Positions 34,681 through 44,992 of a stretch of 64,000 nucleotides of DNA are shown here, in pieces. Each line of letters opens with the position of its first letter. Positions within the stretch are counted from its first letter, which is position 1. This DNA comes from Pseudopyrenochaeta lycopersici (lineage: Eukaryota > Ascomycota > Dothideomycetes > Pleosporales > Pseudopyrenochaetaceae). The DNA lies in assembly GCA_003313425.1 (NCBI GenBank), contig NHZP01000055.1, positions 1 to 64,000 on the forward strand, read 5' to 3'. A model generated the notes under the pieces. That model was not told the DNA's origin and ran no database searches. It saw only the letters and a list, made by a program, of their open reading frames with translations. A program made the position numbers and the translations under genes.

Positions 34681-36799
34681 ACGTGTTCCACCACCACGCG
34701 CACGTCCCTACGGCTCGCACGCGAACGCGATTTTCCATCCAATCTTCAACACGCGATAACTCCATCAAAATGGCGAATATTCAGGCTGCAGTTGATGCCC
34801 TGAATTCCTTGAAGATAGGCGAATCTTTCCGTTATTCAGATTATGCAAAAGAATTTGGTTGCGATCGGTCAACGCTGTCGAAGAGGCACAGAGGTGTACA
34901 GCAACCGCGTGAGCAGTATATCAAGAATGGCAGATTACTGAACACCACGCAAGAAAGAGAGCTTGTACAGTATATCCATAAGCTTTGCGCACGAGGGCTA
35001 CCTCCTTCTAAGCCTATGATACAAAATTTCGCAGCTCAGATAGCTCAGAGACCTGTTGGCAAAAATTGGGCTGATCGCTTTGTCGAGCGTCACAACATTG
35101 AGCTCCTCTCACATTGGGCATCCGGCCTCGATCGCAACCGCTTCAAAGCTGACTCGGCCTTTAAGTACGCACTCTACTTTGAGCTCCTCAAGCGAAAAAT
35201 TGAAGAATATAAGATTGATGCGCGTCAAATGTACAATATGGATGAGAAAGGCTTCCTTATTGGCGTGCTATCTAAGGTCAAGCGCGTCTTCTCAAGGACA
35301 ACATACGAGGCAGGAAAATTGAAGCACATACTCCAGGATGGTAATCGTGAGTGGGTAACTACTATAGCTTGCATCTGTGCTGATGGTACTGCCCTCACGC
35401 CTGCTCTCATCTACCAAGCTCAATCAGGTCAGATCCAAGATACGTGGTTACAAGACTTTGAGCCTCAGCATCATAAAGCCTTCTTTACCTCCTCACCAAA
35501 TGGATGGACGAGCAACCAGCTAGGCCTAGCATGGCTCAAACAGGTGTTTGATCGCGAGACAAGAGTGAAGGCTAGGCAATCTTGGAGGCTGCTCATCCTT
35601 GACGGCCATGGATCTCATGTATCCATGGATTTTATAGACTACTGCGACAAGAACAAGATCCTCCTTGCTATCTATCCTCCTCACTCAACCCACACGCTTC
35701 AGCCGCTTGACGTCTGCATGTTTGCGCCTCTCGCAGCTGCTTACTGTCATGAGCTATCTAGCTTCATGGACCAGGCCCAGGGCATCAGCTCAATCACTAA
35801 GCGAGATTTCTTTCGACTCTTCTATCGAGCCTGGAGCTTATCTTTCACTGAGCAAGCTATCCTTAAAGCTTTTAAAGCTACAGGGCTCTCGCCTTTCAAC
35901 CCTGACGCTATCCTCGCACGATTCAAAGTAGCACCAAGCAGCGATCCTAGGCCCTCATCAAGTGAGAGCTCCTCCTCTATACTTAGTGCAAGCGACTGGA
36001 GAAAGATAGAGAGGCTGCTAAGGCAAGCTGTGGATGATATCTATAATGACAAGTCAAAGAAGCTTAGCCGATCTCTCCACGCCATCTCAGTCCAAAATAC
36101 TCTACTTCAACACGAGAATTTGCAGCTTAAAGAAGCTCTTAGCAATGAGCAGAAGCGTAGGAAGCGTGGCAAGGCCTTGCCCCTCGAGTTTCCCCAGGAT
36201 TATGATGGTGGTGCAATGTTCTGGTCACCCTCAAAAGTTGAGGCTGCTCGCGAGCGCCAGAGGCAAAAGGACGCCGCAGTGCAGCAGCTGCAACACCAAA
36301 AAAGTGAGGCTATGAGGCTTCGCGAGCAACAGAAGCTTGCTAAGGCTGAACTGCTTGAACAGAGGCAAAGGATGAAGATTGCAGCCAAAGAGAAGCGAGA
36401 TAGCGAGAAGGCCTTAAAGGCAGCTCAGCGAGAGGAGGCAAAAGTTGCTAGGGAGATTCAGAAACAACTCCAGCAAGATATAAAGATATCTAAAAAAGGC
36501 AAGAAGCAAATCTTTAAGCTAGGTAGAGCTAAAGAGGCAGTGGTGGTTGAGGAGGAGCCTGTTGTTGTGCAAGACGCTGTGGTGGCTACTTCTCGTCGAG
36601 GGCGACCAATTAAGCCACCACAGAGGCTGCTTATATAATCTAGCACTGCGAAACTATTGTATATAGTACTATAAGCTCACCACTAAAAAATCTCGCTGTA
36701 ATATACTTTATACGTGGCTGTAGAGCCTCATTTAGTTTGGTGGTTGCATTGGTTTTTGCGTGCGAGCCGTAGGGACGTGCGCGTGGTGGTGGAACACGT
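34681..36799 (+). mobile_element. Intact Fot1/pogo-type DNA transposon
   Basis: The terminal inverted repeats are 42 bp and perfect (34681-34722 and 36758-36799; outer sequence ACGTGTTCCACCACCACGCG), flanked by TA at 34679-34680 and 36800-36801, the expected target duplication. Total 2119 bp with one complete transposase gene. Perfect repeats and an open frame point to a recent, possibly active insertion. Confidence 0.9.
34770..36638 (+). CDS. Pogo/Fot1 family transposase, 622 aa
   Basis: A DDE transposase that would cut and rejoin its own element at TA sites. The start is placed at 34770 (MANIQAAVDALN) because the frame's earlier Met at 34659 lies outside the transposon. Domains: a psq-type helix-turn-helix (about 10-60, YAKEFGCDRSTLSKRHRG), a CENP-B-type HTH (about 60-125, ending PVGKNWADRFVERH), and the DDE_1 catalytic core with Asp in YNMDEKGF, LILDGHGSH and LQPLDVCMF. 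The C-terminus has a long Lys/Glu/Gln coiled coil and an AT-hook-like end (SRRGRPIKPP). There are no internal stops. Confidence 0.93.
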   Translation: MANIQAAVDALNSLKIGESFRYSDYAKEFGCDRSTLSKRHRGVQQPREQYIKNGRLLNTTQERELVQYIHKLCARGLPPSKPMIQNFAAQIAQRPVGKNWADRFVERHNIELLSHWASGLDRNRFKADSAFKYALYFELLKRKIEEYKIDARQMYNMDEKGFLIGVLSKVKRVFSRTTYEAGKLKHILQDGNREWVTTIACICADGTALTPALIYQAQSGQIQDTWLQDFEPQHHKAFFTSSPNGWTSNQLGLAWLKQVFDRETRVKARQSWRLLILDGHGSHVSMDFIDYCDKNKILLAIYPPHSTHTLQPLDVCMFAPLAAAYCHELSSFMDQAQGISSITKRDFFRLFYRAWSLSFTEQAILKAFKATGLSPFNPDAILARFKVAPSSDPRPSSSESSSSILSASDWRKIERLLRQAVDDIYNDKSKKLSRSLHAISVQNTLLQHENLQLKEALSNEQKRRKRGKALPLEFPQDYDGGAMFWSPSKVEAARERQRQKDAAVQQLQHQKSEAMRLREQQKLAKAELLEQRQRMKIAAKEKRDSEKALKAAQREEAKVAREIQKQLQQDIKISKKGKKQIFKLGRAKEAVVVEEEPVVVQDAVVATSRRGRPIKPPQRLLI

Positions 36800-36801
36800 T
36801 A

Positions 36802-38602
36802 ACGTGTTCCACCAGTCGGTGGCCCGCGTCATCAACACTAACGCGATTGCTCTCAAAACAACCACCATGACTATTCAACGACCGCCTCACGCAGCTCAAA
36901 AGGAGGGCCGAGTCCTTCTTGCGTCTAAAGCGATTAATTTAAAATTTTTTTTACAAGTGTGCACAAGGCCGCGCAGCTGTATGATGTTCCTCGAACGACG
37001 CTCCGAGGCCGCCTCAAAGGCCGCCTGCCTACCTTAACGATTAACGCACGCAAACGTAAGCTATTACCTACTGAGGAGGAGTCTCTCGTTCAGTGGATAC
37101 TAGACCTTGATCGACGAGGTTTTCCGCCTCAAATCATTGACGTACGACGAATGGCAGACGCGCGGCCAAGATCCTCCTCCCAAGCCTGTAGGCAAGATTT
37201 GGGTGACACGCTTCGGCAACAACCAGCCAGAGATCCAGACAAAGTGGAACAGGAAGTTTAACTCACAACGGGCAAAATGTGAAGATCCTGTCAAGATCAG
37301 CGCGTGGTTTAAACTTGTAGAGGAGACGCGCCAGACGTACCGGATACTTAATGAGGATATATACAACTTTGATGAGACTGGCTTCATGATGGGTGTCGCT
37401 GCAACGTCAAAGGTAGTCACTAGCTCTGACACAATCGGTCAGGCTACCGTCGTGCAGCCAGGCAACGGAGAGTAGGTAACCGTGATTGAGTGTATCAACG
37501 CGTCTGGTTGGTGTCTTCCACCCTTCTTGATCTTATCTGGAAAGCTCCACCGAGCTAGCTGGTATCAAGATCTCCCATCAGACTGGGCTGTCGCTGTTAG
37601 CGACAATGGATGGACAACCGATGAGGTTGGCCTTGAGTGGGTAAAGCACTTCAACAGACATACAGAGCCTCGTACAACTGGAGCATACAGACTCCTCATC
37701 TTTGACGGGCATAGTAGCCATGCTACTCCAGAGTTTGATCAATTCTGTGCGGAGAAGAATATTATTACTCTCTGCATGCCTCCCCACACCTCTCAAATTC
37801 TTCAGCCTCTTGATGTAGGCTGCTACTCTCCTCTCAAGGTGTTGTACGGACATGAGGTGTCTGAGCTTGCTCGCCAAGGAGTCTTTCACGTCGACAAGCT
37901 AGACTTCATGTAGATATACCAGAGGATCAGGCTGACAGCTCTATCAAAGGGCAATGTCAAAGCTGGCTTTGAGGCAACAGGGCTCATCCCACCATGCCCA
38001 GAACGCGTCTTATCCGGCCTTACTGTTGTCAGAACGCCGTCTCCACCAAGTACAGCAGGTTGTGAATCAGCAGCTTGGACAGCGGAGACCCCACATACAA
38101 CTACCCAGCTCGAGCAGCAAGCTCGTCTTATACGAGACCTGCTCAAGCGACAATCTCAGAGCCCTGCAAGTCAAGCAATCTCCCAGCTTGTTAAAGGTTG
38201 TCAACTTGCCATGAACTCAGCAACAATCTTAGCTGAGGAGAACTCAAGACTACGTTCTGCTAATGACCGCAAGCGACGTAAACGTCAACAGCAGCAACAA
38301 TATATAGCCCGTGGAGTTATACAGGCCCAAGAAGGTCGTACGCTGGTCACAGAAGCTCAAATAGTTGTCCAACAGAGTGACCAAGCACCGACCACGCAGG
38401 AACGAACAAGAGCACCACCAACGTGTAGTAAATGCCATATACAAGGCCACACCAGGACACAATGTAGATTATTCTAGTCTATCCTCTGCCAAAGTTTCAG
38501 ACAATTTGAATATGTGGTTGTTGAGTAATTGGACGCTGAGCTGCGCGCGTTTTGGTGGGGTGGTCAGGTCGGTGTTGTGGCCAGCTTGGTGGTAAAACAC
38601 GT
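36802..38602 (+). mobile_element. Dead Fot1/pogo-type element abutting the intact one
   Basis: Begins ACGTGTTCCACCA at 36802 and ends GGTAAAACACGT at 38602, with TA on both sides (36800-36801 is shared with the intact element). The transposase is recognisable in pieces: HTH part (36959-37261), then KPVGKIWVTRF, catalytic Asp motifs in NFDETGFMMG, LIFDGHSSHAT and LQPLDVGCYSP, and a C-terminal CCHC zinc knuckle (CSKCHIQGHTRTQC). It is broken by frame changes and by TAG stops at 37473 and 37911. Different sequence from its neighbour, so a separate subfamily. Confidence 0.85.
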
Positions 38603-38707
38603 TAGTGATGTCATGATTAGGTAAGCTCAGCCCACGGCTATATATTGCATCGAACCACCTAACTCCGGATTTGACGTTACGAGTTGATCCTTCTGTTGTC
38701 ATTCAAA

Positions 38708-39982
38708 ATGGAGATCCAATATCAGGATGAATTCTCTTTGCATTATGCAATCATTGGCGGAGGCGTATTCGGCGCATCGACCGCGCTCGCCTTAAAACGA
38801 GAATTTCCCGACGCAAAAATCGGCTTGTTCAAAGGCACCCACGCTTATACGGCATCAAGAGACATTAACAAGATCGTTCGCGCTGCATATTCGGACCCAG
38901 GATACGTCAAATTTGCCGGAGAAGCAAAGAAGCAATGGGAAACGGTGGAACCTTACAGCAAATTCTATCACCGTACGTCCTGGGTTCAAGTCCGAGGCGG
39001 AGGCAAGAATGGGAATATCCATGCAGGTCTCAACGACAAGAAGATCTCAACAGAAGAGCTCCTGCGTATGACTGGTTCTCATGAGAAGCCAGTTCTTGGC
39101 GCTGATGAAGGGCTTTGGCTCAATGAGGATATTGGTTACGTAGATTCCGATCTGGCGTTAGAAGCGGTGATTGAAGAGGCGGCAAACCAGGGTGTGATTC
39201 TGGAAGAACACAATGTCACTAAGCTTATTATCGATGAGGAGGGAACTTGCCATGGGGTAGAAGTGGGCGGGCGTGCTGTGACAGCCAAGGAAACCATCTT
39301 GGCGGCAGGCGCGTGGACTCCGGGATTGCTCAAGAAGTCCGACGTACGTCTTTTTGATGACGAAAACAGAGAGAAGAATTTCTTCAACGTAACTGCGGTT
39401 GGTGTGGCAACTTTACCTTTGAGTGATGAGGAGTTCGAGCGACTAAAGACCATGCCAATTCTGGTCACTAACACGGGTATGTCGGAAAATATTGAAGTTG
39501 ACTCTTTATTGACGCTCAATAGGGGAGGTTATGCCATCCAGGAGACATCGGGTCCTCAAGATGACAACAACCCACACCTTCTCAATCGAGGACCTCAGTG
39601 AGCTTGAGGAGCGCGAGGTTGATATTGGGCCGAATGGGGACGTCCTTAAGAAGATGCTTCCAGAATTCAGTGGTAGAAAGTTGGAAGCGTGGGTTTGTCC
39701 GTCAGTAACATCGAATTCTGTTTGCATCAAGAACAAATTTTGACTGTCAACAGGGACCTTCTCACTCCGTTTCAACATCCTGTCGTGGACCGCGCACCGT
39801 ATAATCAGGGTCTTCATTTTGCTGTTGGGGGATCCTACCATTCATACAAGTTCCTACCAAGTATTGGGGCCATGGTCGTACGGCATTTGCTTGGAGTGGA
39901 TGACCCGTTATTGGAAAGGTGGAAACTAGAAAGGCTATTCGAAAGCTCAGCTGTACATCCAAGCGTGGTTCCAAGAGATTAG
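38708..39982 (+). pseudogene. FAD-dependent amine oxidase (fructosyl-amino-acid/saccharopine-oxidase type), frameshifted
   Basis: Resembles fungal amadoriases and related D-amino-acid-oxidase-fold enzymes, which oxidise secondary amines with FAD. The Rossmann motif is YAIIGGGVFGASTALAL (near residue 10). DINKIVRAAYSD follows, then ETILAAGAWTPGLL, and near the end GLHFAVGGSYHSYKFLP, a flavin-contact segment. A 53-bp intron (39701-39753, donor GTCAGT, acceptor AACAG) joins WVCP to DLLTP in phase. Between about 39540 and 39600 the frame changes by +1 without an intron to explain it, so the product is cut at 39601 as written. Without that base the protein would be 406 aa. It starts 105 bp past the dead pogo element. 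Either recently inactivated or a sequence error. Confidence 0.75.
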
Positions 39983-40018
39983 GTAGATTTTGTAACAAAC
40001 TCCCACATGCAAAGCTGG

Positions 40019-42292
40019 TTACGTTACACATATCAACCGATTGCCCATACACTCTTTTAGGTGCCTTGCTAAGTCCTCCCACCAATACTCAGTCAACACC
40101 CTTTTACTTTCCTTCCACTCCCACATCGTTCTAGCAAGTCTTGATACGTCAGAGACGTTCTGAATGGTCAGCATATTCCGCCACTAGAACAAGAATAAAC
40201 TCACCGATTTGTTGACTGAACCAATATTATCCAATATTGCAAGCATACTCGAGTATTCGTCCGGCTCCTCAGTGCATGCGCATGCAATCAGAAAACACCA
40301 AGCAGGGTGGAGGCCAGAGTAAGAATCGCCCTCCGATGGCAATTTACACAGTTTTCTTACAAGTCGGGAAGACACTTCTTTGACAATTGGCTCGCATGGA
40401 GTACTCCTGGTGCGGATCAGTGCGTTGAGCTCAATTAAATGCCTAGAGTCATACCGGTGAAGTCGACCGTAGGCGTACAGAAGGGTTGCATCTACAAAAG
40501 CGTCGCAAGTCTCCAATGCCACCTCTTTTGCTTTATCTTCCTCGAAATGGTCCACCCATGGAGTTAGTCCTTGTATCCTGTCAATGATATCGGAAGGCAT
40601 TTTATTAGCCTTTCATCGTCAGTCGACATTATACATCCGCTCTGCAGACGTACCTGAGCCATGTTTCTGATATAGTACTGCAGAAGCAACAAACCCCTGG
40701 AGCATCCTACAATGCCGTGGATTTTGTTCAGGGCGTCTGAGTCACCGGCTCCAACCCAGCTATAATTGTACGTTTGGAACCCGTAATCGTCAGACAAGGG
40801 CAGAAAAGCCATTAACCATATGGCATGTGCGGCGAGGACAACGTTTGCCTGGTTGTTAACTGAATATTCCGATTGGTACAGTTGCTCGGTCCATGGCTGT
40901 GTGTGCAACCCAGGGTTGAGAATGGCGTGGTGGATGAGAAGCATGTTGGTAGCGTCCTGAACTGCGACGGCGGTCTGAATAGCAACAGCATCCTGACTGG
41001 TTGTGGCGGCTTGAAGTGTAGCGGTGACACGATGGAGCGCCTTTGACGCTTGTCTGAGATATATAATTTCGTACTCTTTCACTGCTTTCTTTTGTTCACT
41101 ACCATCGTCCAGATATTCTTTATAGTAAGAGGCGGAAAGAGCGCATATAGTCCATAGAAGAGCTTCAGAATTTGGCAAGAATGGTATCACTTGACTGAGG
41201 TAGATGTTGTCATAGAGGAGCGTACGGCCTGTGCAGATGGATTGGATGTCTCCAATAATCAACTTCAGGAATACATTAGAGTGTTAAATGACTTACAAAA
41301 TTCTCGAAGGATCATTTCGATCGGTCCATTATTACGAATAGGCTGGAACTTGATAAGCCCGTCACGAGATAGCGGCCGATGCAGCGCTGGGGTCGTTCGC
41401 ATTATTTGAAATGACTGAAAGCATCTGAACGGCCTGCAGAGTTTTTGCATTATTTGTTCTGCCAAATCATCTACGCCATCTCTCTCAGATCTGCCGTGGA
41501 CGTCGTTATCCCGGAATATCTTGACAGTGGCATCGAAAGCTTGGCCATTTACCGGAACATATCTCCCAATGCTATTGAAGGATTAGCATAGCCTTTGTCA
41601 AGTGAGAAATGGCTTACAAGCTGTTGCGAACCCCTCTAGGATAATAGATGAACACTCCTGTGCTTGCTTTGGGTTGATGTATTGCATTCGCAAAACCACG
41701 GAATCTTCGACCAGTGACTACCCAGCCCTTCAATCTCTTCTGAATCTCCTCTTCACTATCCGTACAGCCTGTTTGTTTAATGATGCGGGCAACGAGGGCA
41801 ATTCCGCCATCCGCAAACGAGGAAGTTCGCTGATGTGTGCTGTCCAAACTTGACGTCAGGTCATAGTAGAGGGTTGTCAGGAATCTCCACATGATGTCTT
41901 TTATCAGCCTAGCACTTTCTTGGGTACAGGTGTATGCATAGTGGTCGGCCGGGGTCTGGAATTTCGCGCTATCACGCCTCACGAAATCGCGAAGGGCCTT
42001 CAAGGCCCCTGAAGACGGCTCGAAATCCTTCTCCCGAAGCTTCCGCAGTGGGGCCAATAAGTCCTTTTTGGGCTTCGTTGTCTTCTGCCATCCTTTGACA
42101 AACTCGCTAAGGCTGTCCAACGATGCCTTAGAGAGATTCGGCGGTTCACGCTTGACCCACTCGATGAACTAAGAATAATTAGCTTAGAAAAAAGTCGCAA
42201 AACGGCCATCAAACCTTCGGGTCGACGAGTAAATTGTCAAACGTTTGGTGCTTCAACCAGGCGCGCAAGTGTTTGGTGAATTCTAAACCCAT
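40019..42292 (-). CDS. Chimeric gene: duplicated N-terminal domain fused to a fungal transcription-factor C-terminus
   Basis: Exons 42292..42215, 42168..41618, 41571..41297, 41228..40654, 40609..40205 and 40159..40019 on the minus strand, with introns of 46, 46, 68, 44 and 45 bp, add up to exactly 675 codons (674 aa) without a stop. Residues 1-235 (MGLEFTKHLRAWLKH onward; WRFLTTLYYDLTSSL; GVFIYYPRGVRNSF) form an unrecognised domain that is duplicated at 29.2 kb. From about residue 240 onward the protein resembles the Fungal_trans_2-type regulatory half of Zn2Cys6 factors (SEALLWTICALSASYYKEYL; LLIHHAILNPG; TPCEPIVKEV; RTMWEWKESKRVLTEYW). No zinc cluster is present. The junction at 41397 is in frame. 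It may be expressed as a fusion, or the N-terminal exons may belong to a separate gene whose 3' end was lost. Confidence 0.6.
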
Positions 42293-42583
42293 GTGTATTG
42301 GTGAGCTGATGATGTGCTGGCGAACGAGGTCCCATTGTTAAGGCTCGCTTTGCAGGAGACTATATCCTGTGGGGTTTAGTGAGACACTAATGCGCTAAAG
42401 CGTGGCTTGTTCTGGCGACAGCTGGACGACACTCATTTGCCGTGCCGCCCTTGTGCGCGGCGCTTATTCAGATGCTTTTAGCGAGGTTGAAGCCGAACGG
42501 CGTCACGGAGGACTAAACCTAATCTGTGAATTAAGAGCACGCATCGCACTCTTAATTCACAGATTAGGTTTAGTCCGGCTCTG
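41397..42583 (-). repeat. Right copy of the 1.19-kb inverted duplication
   Basis: Inverted counterpart of 28961-30153. It keeps the start codon (42292-42290), open exons and intact splice sites, so it is the better-preserved copy. Its outer end abuts a 5'-truncated hAT element and its inner end lies inside the transcription-factor-like gene. Confidence 0.85.
42510..42576. repeat. 28-bp perfect palindrome, right copy
   Basis: The arms 42510-42537 and 42549-42576 pair perfectly (GGACTAAACCTAATCTGTG onward) with an 11-nt loop. Both arms are retained in both copies, although the loop and the flanks differ, which suggests the structure is selected or was recently corrected. Confidence 0.9.
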
Positions 42584-42622
42584 CCCTACCGGTATGGATG
42601 CACAAGAATAGCGCTGCTGTCG

Positions 42623-44799
42623 ATGAAACTGTTCCATACTGAACTCTTTGAGGTTACATCATCCGTTTCAGCTGCCGCACGCCATCTAGGGATGAACAGG
42701 CCTGGCCATAGATTGTGTAAGGACGGAAGAGTTACTGTCAAGATGGAATCCGGTCAACAAACCTTACGGGGTCTTATTGAAGGGGGGGTTGAGGTCTCTC
42801 AGGAGATAGCCAATGAGATTGGCCACTTTGACGTACAGTCTTTTCGGATGAAAGCCGTCATCTGGCTCCTTCAAAATAACCATCCGTTACGCGAATTCGA
42901 GACTTCTGCGTTTAAAGAGATGATTGCTGCTGCTCACCCTGAAGCCGCAGCCGCGATTTGGAAGAACCACCAGTCAGTTACGCGTTTTGTAGTGACACAA
43001 TACGATCTACTCCTCTCTACCGTACGCCGACATCTCTCATGTGCGCGTTCACTAATCCACTTTACCTTTGACGGCTGGACGGCAAAAGGTGGCAAGAAAG
43101 CGTTTCTTGGCGTCCATATACACTATCTTGATGACGATGGCAATAAACACGAATATCCCATTGCGTTACCACAGCTAGCCGGTGCTCACACGGGCGAGAG
43201 GCTTGGTGAGGTTGTTAATGACGTAATCCAGAAGTTCGGGATCGAGTCTAGGCAGGTTGGCTATTTCGTACTCGACAATATTGGCTCCAATAACGTTGCT
43301 GTCAACATCCTCGCAAAACACCACTACTTCAACGGTACCCACCGAAGACTACGCTGCGGCCCTCACACGCTTAACCTCGTTGGCCAAACCGTAATCTTTG
43401 GCATTGATAGGAAAGCACTTGAAGCAGATACCGGGGAGAGCGCTGAAGAAGCCAAATTAGAAGCAAGATATCTGCAAGAGTGGAGAAAAGACGGGCCATT
43501 AGGCATGCTCCGAGACGTCATAGCGTACATCTCAACTCCGCAGCAACACGACCTCCTACGCGATTTTCAGGTCAAGGCCAACGAGCAGCTACTGGATCCA
43601 AAGTTTCGAGTCAAAGAAATCAAGAAACCTGGCACTACCCGCTGGAATTCATATCACGACGCTTTTGAGCGCGCCATTGAGCTACAACAACCCCTTGACG
43701 CGTACATGCAATACCATATTGGACAGTATCGGATGGAAATGGCTACTCGGCTCGCCCGCAACCCAAACGCTGCGCTGGTTGACGTACCTGATTAGATGAG
43801 GACCGAAGGTTTGACGGCCCAGGATTGGCAGGTTATTATTGACTATATTCGGATATTACAGCCACTCAAGATTGCCGCAAAGAGACTCGAAGGACGAGGA
43901 AAATGTGGGCGTTTTGGTGCTCTTTACGAGGTTATTCCAACTTTTGAATATCTCCTCCGCAAGTACGAGAGCCAGTTTGACTTCTTAAAAGATGTTGACT
44001 ATAACGAGGCGGGCGCTCCCGAAGATCATAAGCTTTACAATATTCGCGCTGCTTGGAAGAAGCTTCGCAAATATTACGTCAAGCTCGACGACTCTCCAGC
44101 GTATTACACGGCCACAATCCTCCATCCCCAGTACAAATTCTATTGCAACAACTCTTGGATGGATGCCCCTCACTGGCTTAACTATAACAACGCGCAGTTT
44201 CAAGCTCTCTGGCAGTCGTACAAGGGTGAATCCGGTAACCGTTCAGAAGCCCCGCCACGGCCAAAACGAGTAAGATACGACGCTGAGATTGACGACGATA
44301 TCGATCAATATACTGGGCCCGTTAAGACACCAGGAGACGACGAGGGAGACGAGTTTATACGCTGGAAGAGAGTGGATAACCTTCCAAGAGATCACCCCCA
44401 CGCAATTGACCCGATTGCTTATTGGCTCTCTCTATCTACTGAATACCCGAATCTATCTCGGATGGCCCTTGATATACTCTCAATTCCGGCAGCTTCTGCT
44501 GATTGTGAGCGCCTCTTTTCAGAAGTTGGAGATATGTTAGAACCAAAACGGAGGAAGCTATCCGGCCAGCTAACAGCTGCGTTGACGTGCGTTAGGAGCT
44601 GGATCAGCAAAGGCTTTGCAGGTATGTTAATCCACTTAATATCGGTATATTGCTGATCTACTTAGATAACAAAATCTTAAATGCCTCCTCCCTTGGTGGG
44701 GACGCCGTCGATAAAATATATAAGCTTTGGGAATGGCCAGAGGAAGACGGATGGTCAGAGGAGGAAATGGACCAATCGGGGTTCAAGAAATCAGATTAG
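42623..44799 (+). pseudogene. hAT transposase, 5'-truncated, one internal stop
   Basis: Reads 42623-44621 and, after a 44-bp intron (GTATGT...CTTAG), 44666-44799. Motifs in order: the tail of a BED-finger region (SAAARHLGMNRPGHRLCKDG), catalytic TFDGWTA, VLDNIGSNN, CGPHTLNLVG, TTRWNSYHD, and the dimerisation motif ADCERLFSEVGDML. The only break is a TAG at 43793-43795 with the same frame resuming. The BED zinc finger itself is missing because the element starts abruptly beside the duplicated segment at 42583. Not functional as it stands. Confidence 0.88.
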
Positions 44800-44819
44800 T
44801 AATACAAATTCAGGCTTTT

Positions 44820-44945
44820 CAGGCTTTTCTCAGGCCAGGCCGGCCAGGCCACACTCCTTCTACTACCCAGGCCGGCCAGGCCAGGCCGTTGGTTGGCGTA
44901 AAAGCAGGCCGGCCAGGCCGAAAGCATTGGCCGGCCTGGCCGGCT
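44820..44945. repeat. Clustered GGCCGGCC-type subterminal repeats
   Basis: Several copies of CAGGCCGGCCAGGCC or its inverse occur within about 130 bp just after the hAT stop codon. Such clusters are common binding sites near hAT ends. They probably mark the right end of this element, which lies before 44999, where helicase sequence begins. Confidence 0.6.
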
Positions 44946-44992
44946 TGTTAGCAACTCTGATTGCTGGTGCTACATGGATAGGGAGGGCAGGG

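Noticed and set aside
34659..34769. Upstream Met for the pogo transposase
   Set aside because: It lies outside the terminal repeat that begins at 34681. The start inside the element (34770) is the usable one.
40184..40204. 21-bp GT...AG segment as an intron
   Set aside because: It is too short to splice. Extending it to the CAG at 40160 gives a normal 45-bp intron with a CTGAC branch site.
41263..41296. 34-bp intron in the chimeric gene
   Set aside because: It is too short and leaves the wrong phase. The 68-bp alternative (41229-41296) keeps the frame.
44681..44992. N-terminal 104 codons of the long helicase frame
   Set aside because: They lie over the last hAT exon in another phase and over GGCCGGCC repeats, so they are chance coding, not helicase.
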